NCBI RefSeq assembly: GCF_016458235.1
Contig: NZ_JAEMHK010000001.1
Coordinates: forward strand, 1-64,000
Direction of reading: 5' to 3'
Source: Geomonas propionica
Lineage (GTDB): Bacteria > Desulfobacterota > Desulfuromonadia > Geobacterales > Geobacteraceae
DNA: 64,000 nt
Both the position numbers and the translations under genes were made by a program. This document shows, in pieces, positions 26,870 to 33,907 of the stretch. How positions within the stretch are numbered: position 1 is the first letter of the stretch; every line of letters starts with the position of its first letter. The notes below the pieces were generated by a model. The model was not told the origin of the DNA and did no database searches. It was given only the letters and a program-made list of their open reading frames with translations.

Positions 26870-27341
26870 TTGTCCTCCTGGTTTTATTAATTGCATTACA
26901 GCTCGTGAATGTATGTAAAAGCGGCGTCTCTATAACAAACGCTGCTGGTTCACCTGTTAGAAATATGTTTTTGTATGACAATATCTGGAGGAGTTTTTGG
27001 TCACACTTATTTGTTCTGTGAACCAGAGCATATCCAGCTCCTTTCACACAATATTGCGCATACAGTTAAATAGAATGCCTTTATAGCAACTGCCGTACCT
27101 ACATCAGGCCAGCAGCTACTATTACAGTGTTGAGGAGCCGTTACTCTGTGTAAACAAAGGGGAGTTAGTCGGTGAGGTGTATCAAGATAGGAGAGGAACA
27201 TCTTGTGGAGTGGAATAAAACGGAACAGCGAGACCGGTCCAAGCTGGAACACGTGGCGGTTTTGGAACACCTAACGGCAAAGGCGTTTAACAGGGATAAA
27301 GGGGATAAAAGGGATAAAGCTAACAGGGGATCACCGCCCCC
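26870..27341. other. AT-richer intergenic region without a gene
   Basis: A 472-bp gap upstream of the porin gene and downstream of the rubredoxin-MBL gene. It should carry the porin promoter. Three GGGATAAA-like direct repeats lie at 27294-27320. I see no convincing ORF: the possible plus-strand frame from 27172 lacks a ribosome site and has a low-complexity end. Confidence 0.4.
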
Positions 27342-28058
27342 TCAATACCCCCCGAATGTCGGTCCCGCATCGAACATGCGTTTCCACTCGTCATACCCGA
27401 TGGTGTAGTTGTAGCCGCACACGGTGGATAACTGCCGCCCCTCAAGATGGTTGCGTATCCGGTCCCCTCCCGCGATGGTCTGATCGGCCGGGCCGAAGGG
27501 GTTGTACTTCAGGCTGTCGCCATGGAGGAAGACGTAGTCACAGATGAAAAGGACGTCCTCAAAGATGTAGAAGGTGAAGCCCGGGGTGTGCCCACCGATG
27601 TGGAAGGCTTCGATGCCGTTGTGGACGAAGTTTTGTTCGAAAGTGACGTCGAATAGGAAGGGACGGCAGATATCGTGGAGTGAGTCGTTGCGGTGGATGT
27701 GGATTTCGGCAGAAAAGAGATCGCGGTAAAGGTTGGAGGCGCCCAGGAAATGGTGGTGGGTGAAGAGTATCGCATCGGCCCGGCTTAGGGAGCGATCGAA
27801 GGACGAAGGGCAGTCGATCCAGCAGGGACCATGAGGCGTCTCGATCCGGTAGGCCGCGTGTTCCAGTCCGAGTGGCGGGTCCGAGTTCAACCGGGTCACC
27901 TTGTCGTTGACCGTTGTGCTGGTCACCCTGAAGCGTGCAGAGCACTCGTCCGCGGCAATGAAGTGACTGCTCACCGCGCCGCAGAATGGGCAGCGATCGG
28001 GACGAAATCCAATCATGTTGAAGCCGCAGACCAAGCACACGTGCTGTTCGACCTTCAT
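27342..28058 (-). CDS. rubredoxin-like/metallo-beta-lactamase-fold protein
   Basis: A 238-residue protein. The N-terminus is a rubredoxin-type zinc or iron knuckle (CLVCGFNMIGFRPDRCPFCG, Cys 8, 11, 23 and 26), followed by an MBL domain (about 60-215). The usual HxHxDH metal motif reads THHHFLGASN, so the Asp and last His are replaced, while later ligands survive (HIGGHTPG, then FICDYVF). It therefore probably binds one metal, or has another role than the flavodiiron or hydrolase relatives. It may take part in redox or NO/O2 stress defence; this is inference. GGAGG precedes the ATG. Confidence 0.75.
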   Translation of the reverse strand: MKVEQHVCLVCGFNMIGFRPDRCPFCGAVSSHFIAADECSARFRVTSTTVNDKVTRLNSDPPLGLEHAAYRIETPHGPCWIDCPSSFDRSLSRADAILFTHHHFLGASNLYRDLFSAEIHIHRNDSLHDICRPFLFDVTFEQNFVHNGIEAFHIGGHTPGFTFYIFEDVLFICDYVFLHGDSLKYNPFGPADQTIAGGDRIRNHLEGRQLSTVCGYNYTIGYDEWKRMFDAGPTFGGY

Positions 28059-28116
28059 GCGAGCACCTCCGGTTTTTAAGGGTTGTTCTCACACAGAAAG
28101 CAAGATACGGGGCCCT

Positions 28117-28431
28117 CTACGCCGCTTGCACCGACCGGATCATTGCCAGTTCTTTCGAAAGGCTCTTTTCTGCCTGCCAAAGATCGACCGCCCGCTGGGC
28201 GTTTAACCAAAATTCCGGGGAGTTGCCGAAGAGCCGTGACAACCGAAGGGCCATCGCCGGACTCAGCGCCCTCCGCTCGCGCAGCAATTCGTTGATCGTT
28301 TGGCGGGATACTCCCAAAGTGCTGGCCAGCACTCCTGCGGTCAACCCGTAATCCGGCATGAAGTCTTCGCGCAACATGGCACCCGGATGAGTTGGCGGGA
28401 TCGCCCTTTTGTCTCGATCATTTCTGAACAT
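28117..28431 (-). CDS. higA: HigA-type antitoxin, orphan
   Basis: A 104-residue XRE-family antitoxin with the HigA signature: an N-terminal PTHPGAMLREDF, an HTH (LASTLGVSRQTINELLRERR) and a C-terminal SPEFWLNAQRAVDLWQAE. HigA normally binds and silences the HigB ribosome-dependent RNase encoded just upstream. Here no higB frame exists: the upstream 130 bp contain only a promoter and a 9-codon ATG frame (MIKVHHVQK) overlapping the higA start. The gene is thus an orphan, either a decayed module or a free regulator. Confidence 0.85.
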   Translation of the reverse strand: MFRNDRDKRAIPPTHPGAMLREDFMPDYGLTAGVLASTLGVSRQTINELLRERRALSPAMALRLSRLFGNSPEFWLNAQRAVDLWQAEKSLSKELAMIRSVQAA

Positions 28432-28447
28432 GATGCACCTTTATCAT

Positions 28448-28502
28448 AGTCCGTTACTCGACTTCAAACACGGACTCTAGGTTGTAGCGCGTCGCGTGTC
28501 AA
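28448..28502 (-). promoter_or_regulatory. higA promoter and operator
   Basis: On the minus strand TTGACA (28502-28497) and TAGAGT (28479-28474) are 17 bp apart. An inverted repeat AGTCCGT/ACGGACT (28448-28454 and 28470-28476) overlaps the -10 element and the start point, as expected of HigA autorepression. Confidence 0.7.
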
Positions 28503-28561
28503 CCCTTCAGACTCCCTTCAGCAGGTTACTCGTCAGGTTCAGTTGCATTATAGCAGTCGCC

Positions 28562-29113
28562 TCATTTGCCGAGCAGCCCCTTCTTCAAGCTCGCATCGGC
28601 TGGATGTTCGCCTACGTAGATGGCGAGGATGGCGGTGGCGAGGGGGCGGGAGACCAGGGTGCCGAGAAGTTTACCGTTGAGCTTCCCGGTCACGGTGCCG
28701 TCGCCGCCGAGAAAGAGATCGACTTGGTCGCCGCGTTTGAAGTCCTCGGTGATAAGAGACAGGAACTTTTTCACCTCCGCGGAATCGGCTAGTTCAGGCG
28801 TATTGCTGTTGAAGCCCTCCTGGAACGCGTCCACGATCTTTTCCTTCTCCACCTTCGAAATTACGAAATTCATCCTGATCAACTTGTCCCCGGTGTCGCG
28901 CAGCGCCTCGGGCCCGCTGGTCAGGCGTCTTACCGAATAGAGCGAGCCCACGTAGACCTTGAAGAAGAATTTCTTCCTGATGCCACTGCCATTCAGCTGC
29001 AGCGTTTCAGCATTCACCGTCACCTGTGGTTCGATCTTCACCCTATCGATTTCCTTCGCCGACGCGGTGCCGGCAACAAGCAGCACCAACATCAACATAA
29101 GTAGCACTCTCAT
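28562..29113 (-). CDS. chalcone isomerase-like periplasmic protein
   Basis: A 183-residue exported protein: a signal peptide (MRVLLMLMLVLLVAGTASA) and a chalcone-isomerase-like domain (about 25-180, with LQLNGSGIRKKFFFKVYVGS, then LYSVRR and a GNLNGKLLG-like hairpin). Bacterial members have the fold but usually not the flavonoid active site; some bind fatty acids or are of unknown function. AGGAGG lies 9 nt before the ATG. It starts 43 bp after the NO-reductase stop on the same strand, so the two are likely co-transcribed. Confidence 0.85.
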   Translation of the reverse strand: MRVLLMLMLVLLVAGTASAKEIDRVKIEPQVTVNAETLQLNGSGIRKKFFFKVYVGSLYSVRRLTSGPEALRDTGDKLIRMNFVISKVEKEKIVDAFQEGFNSNTPELADSAEVKKFLSLITEDFKRGDQVDLFLGGDGTVTGKLNGKLLGTLVSRPLATAILAIYVGEHPADASLKKGLLGK

Positions 29114-29156
29114 AACCGAGGCCTCCTTTCCGGTCACTACGCGACAGCGCCTAAAG

Positions 29157-31430
29157 CTATCCCTTGCCGGGCTCCCGCACCTCGCGATTGCGGTTGGCGA
29201 ACATCCGGATCGCCAGATAGACCACGGGGAGGATCCCCACCAGGAAGAGTATGTCCCCCGGCAGCCGCAGCCACTCGAATATTCGTACCAGCGGAAGCAG
29301 GAAGAAGTCGGGCTGGCGACCCTCCCAGTACGACGTCGCCAGAATCTGGTTCATCTGCAGCATGCCGACGGGGAAGAGGTTGATGAACAGCATCAAGGCC
29401 AGTCCGATGTTGGTGCACCAGAAGGCGATGCCCATGGCACGGTTGCTGGCGCGGTCCATCGGGAGGAAGTACCTCGCCACAAACATGAAAAACCCGAGCG
29501 ACAGCATCCCGTAGACCCCCATCATGGCGCCGTGCCCGTGGTTGGCCGTCCACTGGGTCCCGATCTCGTAGTAGCTCACGATCGGGAGGTTGATCAGGAA
29601 CCCGAAGACCCCTGCACCAAGGAAGTTCCAGAACCCGACCGCGATCAGGAACATCACCGCCCATTTGTGGGGGAACACGTTCGCCTGCGTGCTCAGCATC
29701 GACGTTCCGGCCGGAGCCCCCAGCCGCATGAACTTCCACGCCTCGTAGGTCAGAAGGAGCAGCGGGATGACCTCCATCGCTGAAAAGAACGCCCCGAGCG
29801 CCATGTGGATCTCCGGCGTGCCGCTGAAATAGAGGTGGTGCATGGTTCCGATCATACCCCCTATGGAATAGAGGATGATGTCCATGTAGATGATGGTGGT
29901 CGCGACCCGGGCGCGCACGACACCTAAAAGCAGGAAGACGTAGGCGACCATGATGGTGGTGAAGAGTTCCAAAAAGTCCTCCACCCAAAGATGCACCACC
30001 CAAAACCTCCAGAACTCGATCTGGCTGAAGTGAGTCGTTTTGCCGAACAGCATCCCGGCTGCGTAGAAGAGCGGGATGGAAATCGCGCTATAGATGAAAA
30101 GCCACGGCATGTTGCCGGGGTGCTCCCCTTTCAGCCTGTCGGCCATGCCGCGGATCAGGATCACGAGCCAGATGATCATCCCCGCGGTGAGAAGGATCTG
30201 CCAGAGGCGTCCCAGGTCGAGGTATTCCCACCCCTGGGTTCCGACCCAGAACCAGGGGCCGGCGGTGGCAAGCTTGCCGAGCAGGCTCATCGCCTCGCCG
30301 GAGAGACTCCCGAGCACCACGACCACCAACGCACCCAGGAGGATGAGGGCGAGCTTGTCCTGGTGGCGTGGTTCCTTCCCCGCGATCATCGGCGTCAAGA
30401 AGATCCCCATGGCGAGGAAGCTGGAGGCGACGAAGAAGAGGGCCAGTTGCACGTGCCACATCCGGGAAAGGTTGTAGGGCAGAAAGTCGCCCAGCGCCAG
30501 CCCGTAAAATCCGGCGCGCTCCACGTGGTAGTGGGCGTTAACCCCACCCAACAGGCCCTGAAGCAGAAAGAGCACGGCCACGATCAGGAAATACCACGCC
30601 ACAGTGCGCTGCGACGGCGTCAAGCGCGTGTCCTCGGGAGCCGGGTACTTCCCCTGCGGTGCTTCTTCCGAACCGTGCCACCCCAGCGTCTCGAAGCGGC
30701 CGAAGAGGAAGAAGATCAGGCCGGCGCCGCACAGGAGGGCGACGAGGCTGATCACGCTCCACATGAGGACCCCCGGAGTGGGCCGGTTTCCCGCCAGGTC
30801 GTCCGGCGGCCAGTTGTTGGTATAGGAATGGCTGGTTCCCGGGCGCGTTGCCGCGCTCACCCAGGCAGCCCAGGAAAAGTAGGCGGTAAGCTTTTTCACT
30901 TCCTCCTGGTCCTGCAGGTACGGGCGCCGTAGTCCCTTTTGCGTCTCGACCGGCCCGAACATCTGGCCGAAGTAGGTGATGAGGTCTTGGTGAGCGCTGG
31001 CCTGTGCCGGGGTGAAGGTGAGTGCCCGGGTCCCCGGATCATAATTGTTCGCCTTCAACTCGGTGCGTACCTTCTCGGCCGCCTCAGCCTGCGGCAGCCC
31101 TTGGGTCAGGTAGTAGGCGTGCATCTTGAGGCCGCCTGTGTGCAGGTACTCCGCGGTGAAGTCGGGCCCCAGGTACGCCCCATGACCGAAGAGCGTGCCG
31201 TACTGCATCAAGCCATACTTCTGGAAAAGTTGTTGTCCGGCAAGCACGTCCTGCCCGCTGTAGAGCACGACGCCATCGGCCGAGCGCACCTCGCGCGGAA
31301 TCGGAGGCTGGTCGGTTCCGGTCCGGTATGCCAGGTACCCCAGCACCGCGAAACCGAAAATAAAGGTGACAATGGCAGTCACCAGCCAAGCAGGTGAGAG
31401 GATCATGTTCTTCTCGCGAACCACGTCCAT
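29157..31430 (-). CDS. norZ: quinol-dependent nitric oxide reductase (qNOR)
   Basis: A 757-residue integral membrane enzyme reducing two NO to N2O with electrons from quinol. It begins with one helix and a large periplasmic domain (about 35-215, containing GQDVLAGQQLFQKYGLMQYG) that resembles NorC but has no CxxCH, the hallmark of qNOR. The catalytic NorB-like part has about 13 helices with haem and FeB ligands in segments such as RMWHVQLALFFVASSFL, HLWVEDFLELFTT and TANHGHGAMMGVYGM. AGGAGG precedes the ATG. It would detoxify NO in the inner membrane. I saw no clear NO-responsive operator upstream. Confidence 0.93.
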   Translation of the reverse strand: MDVVREKNMILSPAWLVTAIVTFIFGFAVLGYLAYRTGTDQPPIPREVRSADGVVLYSGQDVLAGQQLFQKYGLMQYGTLFGHGAYLGPDFTAEYLHTGGLKMHAYYLTQGLPQAEAAEKVRTELKANNYDPGTRALTFTPAQASAHQDLITYFGQMFGPVETQKGLRRPYLQDQEEVKKLTAYFSWAAWVSAATRPGTSHSYTNNWPPDDLAGNRPTPGVLMWSVISLVALLCGAGLIFFLFGRFETLGWHGSEEAPQGKYPAPEDTRLTPSQRTVAWYFLIVAVLFLLQGLLGGVNAHYHVERAGFYGLALGDFLPYNLSRMWHVQLALFFVASSFLAMGIFLTPMIAGKEPRHQDKLALILLGALVVVVLGSLSGEAMSLLGKLATAGPWFWVGTQGWEYLDLGRLWQILLTAGMIIWLVILIRGMADRLKGEHPGNMPWLFIYSAISIPLFYAAGMLFGKTTHFSQIEFWRFWVVHLWVEDFLELFTTIMVAYVFLLLGVVRARVATTIIYMDIILYSIGGMIGTMHHLYFSGTPEIHMALGAFFSAMEVIPLLLLTYEAWKFMRLGAPAGTSMLSTQANVFPHKWAVMFLIAVGFWNFLGAGVFGFLINLPIVSYYEIGTQWTANHGHGAMMGVYGMLSLGFFMFVARYFLPMDRASNRAMGIAFWCTNIGLALMLFINLFPVGMLQMNQILATSYWEGRQPDFFLLPLVRIFEWLRLPGDILFLVGILPVVYLAIRMFANRNREVREPGKG

Positions 31431-31905
31431 TACAGCCTCCTTTTCCGGCAAAGTAGCTTTTTAAGTATGCTAGCGGCCGGTGGTGTGGAACCGGCCATGC
31501 CCTATATGGAAGATCGGGAGCAGAAACGAGAAATCTACAGCGAGGCAGCAGGTGCGGTTCAAGAAGCAAAGGGAGATTACCGGTTAGCAGGGCGGGCCGT
31601 TCCGTATCCCAGCAACGCCGGCCGGGACAGCAGTCCCGGTTCGCCTCCCAGGTGTCGCCCCCCCTTCAAAGGCGGGGCGTAAAGATTCAATAGTGCCAAC
31701 AGTAGGTGCAGTGTCAAGGCCTTCTTTCCAGCAGGCAGTTTGAAGCAGGGGGAAAAAGCAGAAAGCAGAGGGGAAAAAGCAGGGGGACGCCCTGCCTCTC
31801 TGACGTCAAAGTCACAGGCGTCACCTCCGGCCATATTTGCATCTTGACTTGCACCATAGCGGCAAGTAATACTTTAAGAAGTATTACCTCAAGGAGGACC
31901 TAAAT
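31431..31905. other. divergent intergenic region
   Basis: A 475-bp gap between qNOR (minus) and vapB (plus). It contains an inverted repeat GGCCGGT/ACCGGCC at 31475-31496, a CAGGGGGAAAAAGCAG direct repeat at 31746-31790 and the vapBC promoter/operator at 31844-31887. No gene is evident. Confidence 0.45.
31844..31887 (+). promoter_or_regulatory. vapBC promoter with overlapping operator
   Basis: TTGACT (31844-31849), a 17-bp spacer and TAATAC (31867-31872). A perfect inverted repeat GTAATACTT-TAAG-AAGTATTAC (31866-31887) covers the -10 element and start point, so VapB/VapBC binding would block transcription. Confidence 0.8.
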
Positions 31906-32136
31906 ATGCGGGTGACAAGCAAAGGGCAGGTGACCATCCCTCTCGATATTCGTCGCAGGATGGGTATTGGCGCACACGCCGAGGTTGAGTTCGTCATCGA
32001 GGATGACGCAGTGATACTTCGTCCGTTGAACGGAACTTCCACCAAGGGGAAACGAGTCGTGGAGAGTTTGCGTGGGCGTGCTTCGGTTAAGATGACAACA
32101 GACGAGATAATGGCCCTGACCAGGGGCGGAGAATGA
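31906..32136 (+). CDS. vapB: AbrB/MazE-type antitoxin VapB
   Basis: A 76-residue antitoxin with an N-terminal SpoVT/AbrB swapped-hairpin DNA-binding domain (MRVTSKGQVTIPLDIRRRMG) and a C-terminal tail (about 45-76) that would wrap the toxin. It binds the palindrome directly upstream. AAGGAGG lies nine nt before the ATG. The stop overlaps the toxin start as ATGA, the standard coupling in vapBC operons. Confidence 0.92.
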   Translation: MRVTSKGQVTIPLDIRRRMGIGAHAEVEFVIEDDAVILRPLNGTSTKGKRVVESLRGRASVKMTTDEIMALTRGGE

Positions 32137-32540
32137 TACGAGGAGTCGTGGTAGACAGCAACGTGCTGCTAGACGTTCTAGAAGAAGACCCGATATGGTA
32201 TGAGTGGTCGGCGAATCAGCTGCAGCAGGCGGCCGACGCCTCCATTCTCATCATCAACACCGTCATCTACTCTGAGATTTCAATAGGCTTCCGGGAAATT
32301 GAAGAATTGGAGAGAGTCCTTCTTCCTGAGATGTTTCAGCGGCGACCCATTCCTTGGGAAGCAGCGTTCCTGGCCGGCAAGTGTTATATGCGTTACCGAA
32401 AGCTGGGGGGGACTCGCCGCTCTCCACTTCCCGATTTTTTTATCGGAGCCCATGCCGCCGTGGAGAAGCTGACCCTGTTGACGCGTGATGCGACAAGATA
32501 CCGAACCTATTTCCCTTCTGTAAAACTCATTGCCCCTTGA
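32133..32540 (+). CDS. vapC: PIN-domain RNase toxin VapC
   Basis: A 135-residue PIN ribonuclease. The acidic metal-binding residues are all visible: Asp8 in VVVDSNVLLD, Glu in TVIYSEISIGF, Asp in SPLPDFFIGAHA and Asp in LLTRDATRYRTYFP. VapC toxins cut tRNA or rRNA when not held by VapB. The start codon overlaps the vapB stop by four nt. No sign of inactivation. Confidence 0.93.
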   Translation: MIRGVVVDSNVLLDVLEEDPIWYEWSANQLQQAADASILIINTVIYSEISIGFREIEELERVLLPEMFQRRPIPWEAAFLAGKCYMRYRKLGGTRRSPLPDFFIGAHAAVEKLTLLTRDATRYRTYFPSVKLIAP

Positions 32541-32566
32541 TTGCGACTAGACAGGTCCGCCGTTGA

Positions 32567-33208
32567 TCAGTTTTTAACGATCTGGGCCAGTTTCCGCACC
32601 ATTCCCTCTGCGGTGAGACCTGGGATGTGCTTTGCCGCCAAATCCTTTGTCGCCTGCTTGAAGTCGTCCCGCACCCGGACGCCCGTCGCCTGTTTCCCGT
32701 CGTGCTGAAACACAAGGGTACCGATGTAGACGGCCTTTGCGTTACTTGGCAGATCTACTTTGATGTCCTTGACCAGGTAGAGTGACTGCACGTCGATACC
32801 GCGGAATCCAGACTTACCGCCAATAACCACCGGCATGGAGGCGTGCGACGACTCGTCCATGATCCCCAACCGCAGGTAACGGGTGCCTGGGGTCAGCGGG
32901 ATATACGATATCCCCTTGAGGTTCATAATAAAAACTTCGTCAGATGACAGGGGAATGGTAGCCTTCATGTCCACCTTTTGGCTCAGGTCTTTGGTCACGC
33001 CGAAGCGGACAACCCCGCGCGATGCTCCGCGCACGTCGTAATGGATCATCTCCCCCTGCTCGAGCGGCGGGTCAAGGACAACCGCACCGACCAACAGCAC
33101 CTTGCCATCAGGCAGAGCTTCTCCTTCCTTTAGCGAATGCTGGAACGGCGCACACCCCGAAAACATAACCAATACAAGCATCGCGACAATGAATCTCTTC
33201 ACACTCAT
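32567..33208 (-). CDS. lipoprotein of unknown function
   Basis: A 213-residue lipoprotein with lipobox VLVMFSGC (Cys about 18). The mature part is beta-rich (KVLLVGAVVLDPPLEQGE, then YLRLGIMDESSH) and ends in a helical stretch. It has no recognised catalytic motif and may be a surface or periplasmic structural protein. The ATG at 33208 follows GAGAGG closely; a TTG three nt upstream is possible. It converges on vapC and may share a transcript with the small membrane protein upstream. Confidence 0.7.
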   Translation of the reverse strand: MSVKRFIVAMLVLVMFSGCAPFQHSLKEGEALPDGKVLLVGAVVLDPPLEQGEMIHYDVRGASRGVVRFGVTKDLSQKVDMKATIPLSSDEVFIMNLKGISYIPLTPGTRYLRLGIMDESSHASMPVVIGGKSGFRGIDVQSLYLVKDIKVDLPSNAKAVYIGTLVFQHDGKQATGVRVRDDFKQATKDLAAKHIPGLTAEGMVRKLAQIVKN

Positions 33209-33267
33209 CAACCTCTCCCGGTACTCATCAAGGGGTATCCTACCTGGGTTCTGACCCTCTAACCATC

Positions 33268-33648
33268 CTATTCAAGAGCCTTTACATCCACGATGAAATA
33301 TTCGGATTCGCCAAACAAGGTGGTCGGAATACCCTTGTGCTGTTCATAGGACAGCGACACCTTTTTGCCGAGGGCTGCGTTGATTTTTGTGACCACCGCC
33401 TTGTCGCGCACTGAGAACGGGAAGCGTTCTGGAATCGTTCCTGGTACGGGAAGCATTTGCAGCTCTCCTTCCCAAGTCTTACTCACCCACCCCTTTTCGG
33501 AGAACTTCTGGACGTAGCCAACCCTGTCGCCTTTAGAGAAACTCCAGTTGAGCACCGCGTACATGTAGCCAGCGGCAAGGACGGCGATTGCTACCAGCAC
33601 TGCTACCAATGCTTTGATTGCTTTGCTTTTGATTTCAGAAGCGTTCAC
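33268..33648 (-). CDS. small single-pass membrane protein
   Basis: A 126-residue protein with one N-terminal membrane helix (ALVAVLVAIAVLAAGYMYAV) and a beta-rich exported domain (GDRVGYVQKFSEKGWVSKTW, then SYEQHKGIPTTLFGESEYFI). Similar proteins exist widely as uncharacterised, sometimes misnamed 6-phosphogluconate dehydrogenase. The GTG start is preferred because GGAGG lies seven nt upstream. The lipoprotein gene follows on the same strand after 59 bp. Confidence 0.75.
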   Translation of the reverse strand: MNASEIKSKAIKALVAVLVAIAVLAAGYMYAVLNWSFSKGDRVGYVQKFSEKGWVSKTWEGELQMLPVPGTIPERFPFSVRDKAVVTKINAALGKKVSLSYEQHKGIPTTLFGESEYFIVDVKALE

Positions 33649-33907
33649 TCATTCCTCCAGGGACCCCCCTCCCCTCCTGCCTGAGATGGATGGGTAGACT
33701 GCGTTTGGCGGAATATAGAATATTAATATTGCAATGTAAATCGGTATCTCACGCAAAACCCGCTCCGCCCCCCCGCCGTCCCCGATGTGGCATTCCCCGT
33801 TCTTTCAAATAGTTCTTCAGAAGGTAGAGGCCAGGCCCGAAAAGGATGTGGCTGATGTTTTTTGTTCATAAAAAACTCCTACTACATCCGGCGGAATAGG
33901 AACGACT

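Noticed and set aside
27172-27408. plus-strand 78-codon frame
   Set aside because: It runs into the rubredoxin-MBL gene end, contains the GGGATAAA direct repeats and lacks a Shine-Dalgarno site.
29157-31430. cytochrome-c-dependent NO reductase (NorBC)
   Set aside because: The N-terminal extracellular domain has no CxxCH haem motif and no norC gene is nearby; the fused domain is that of qNOR.
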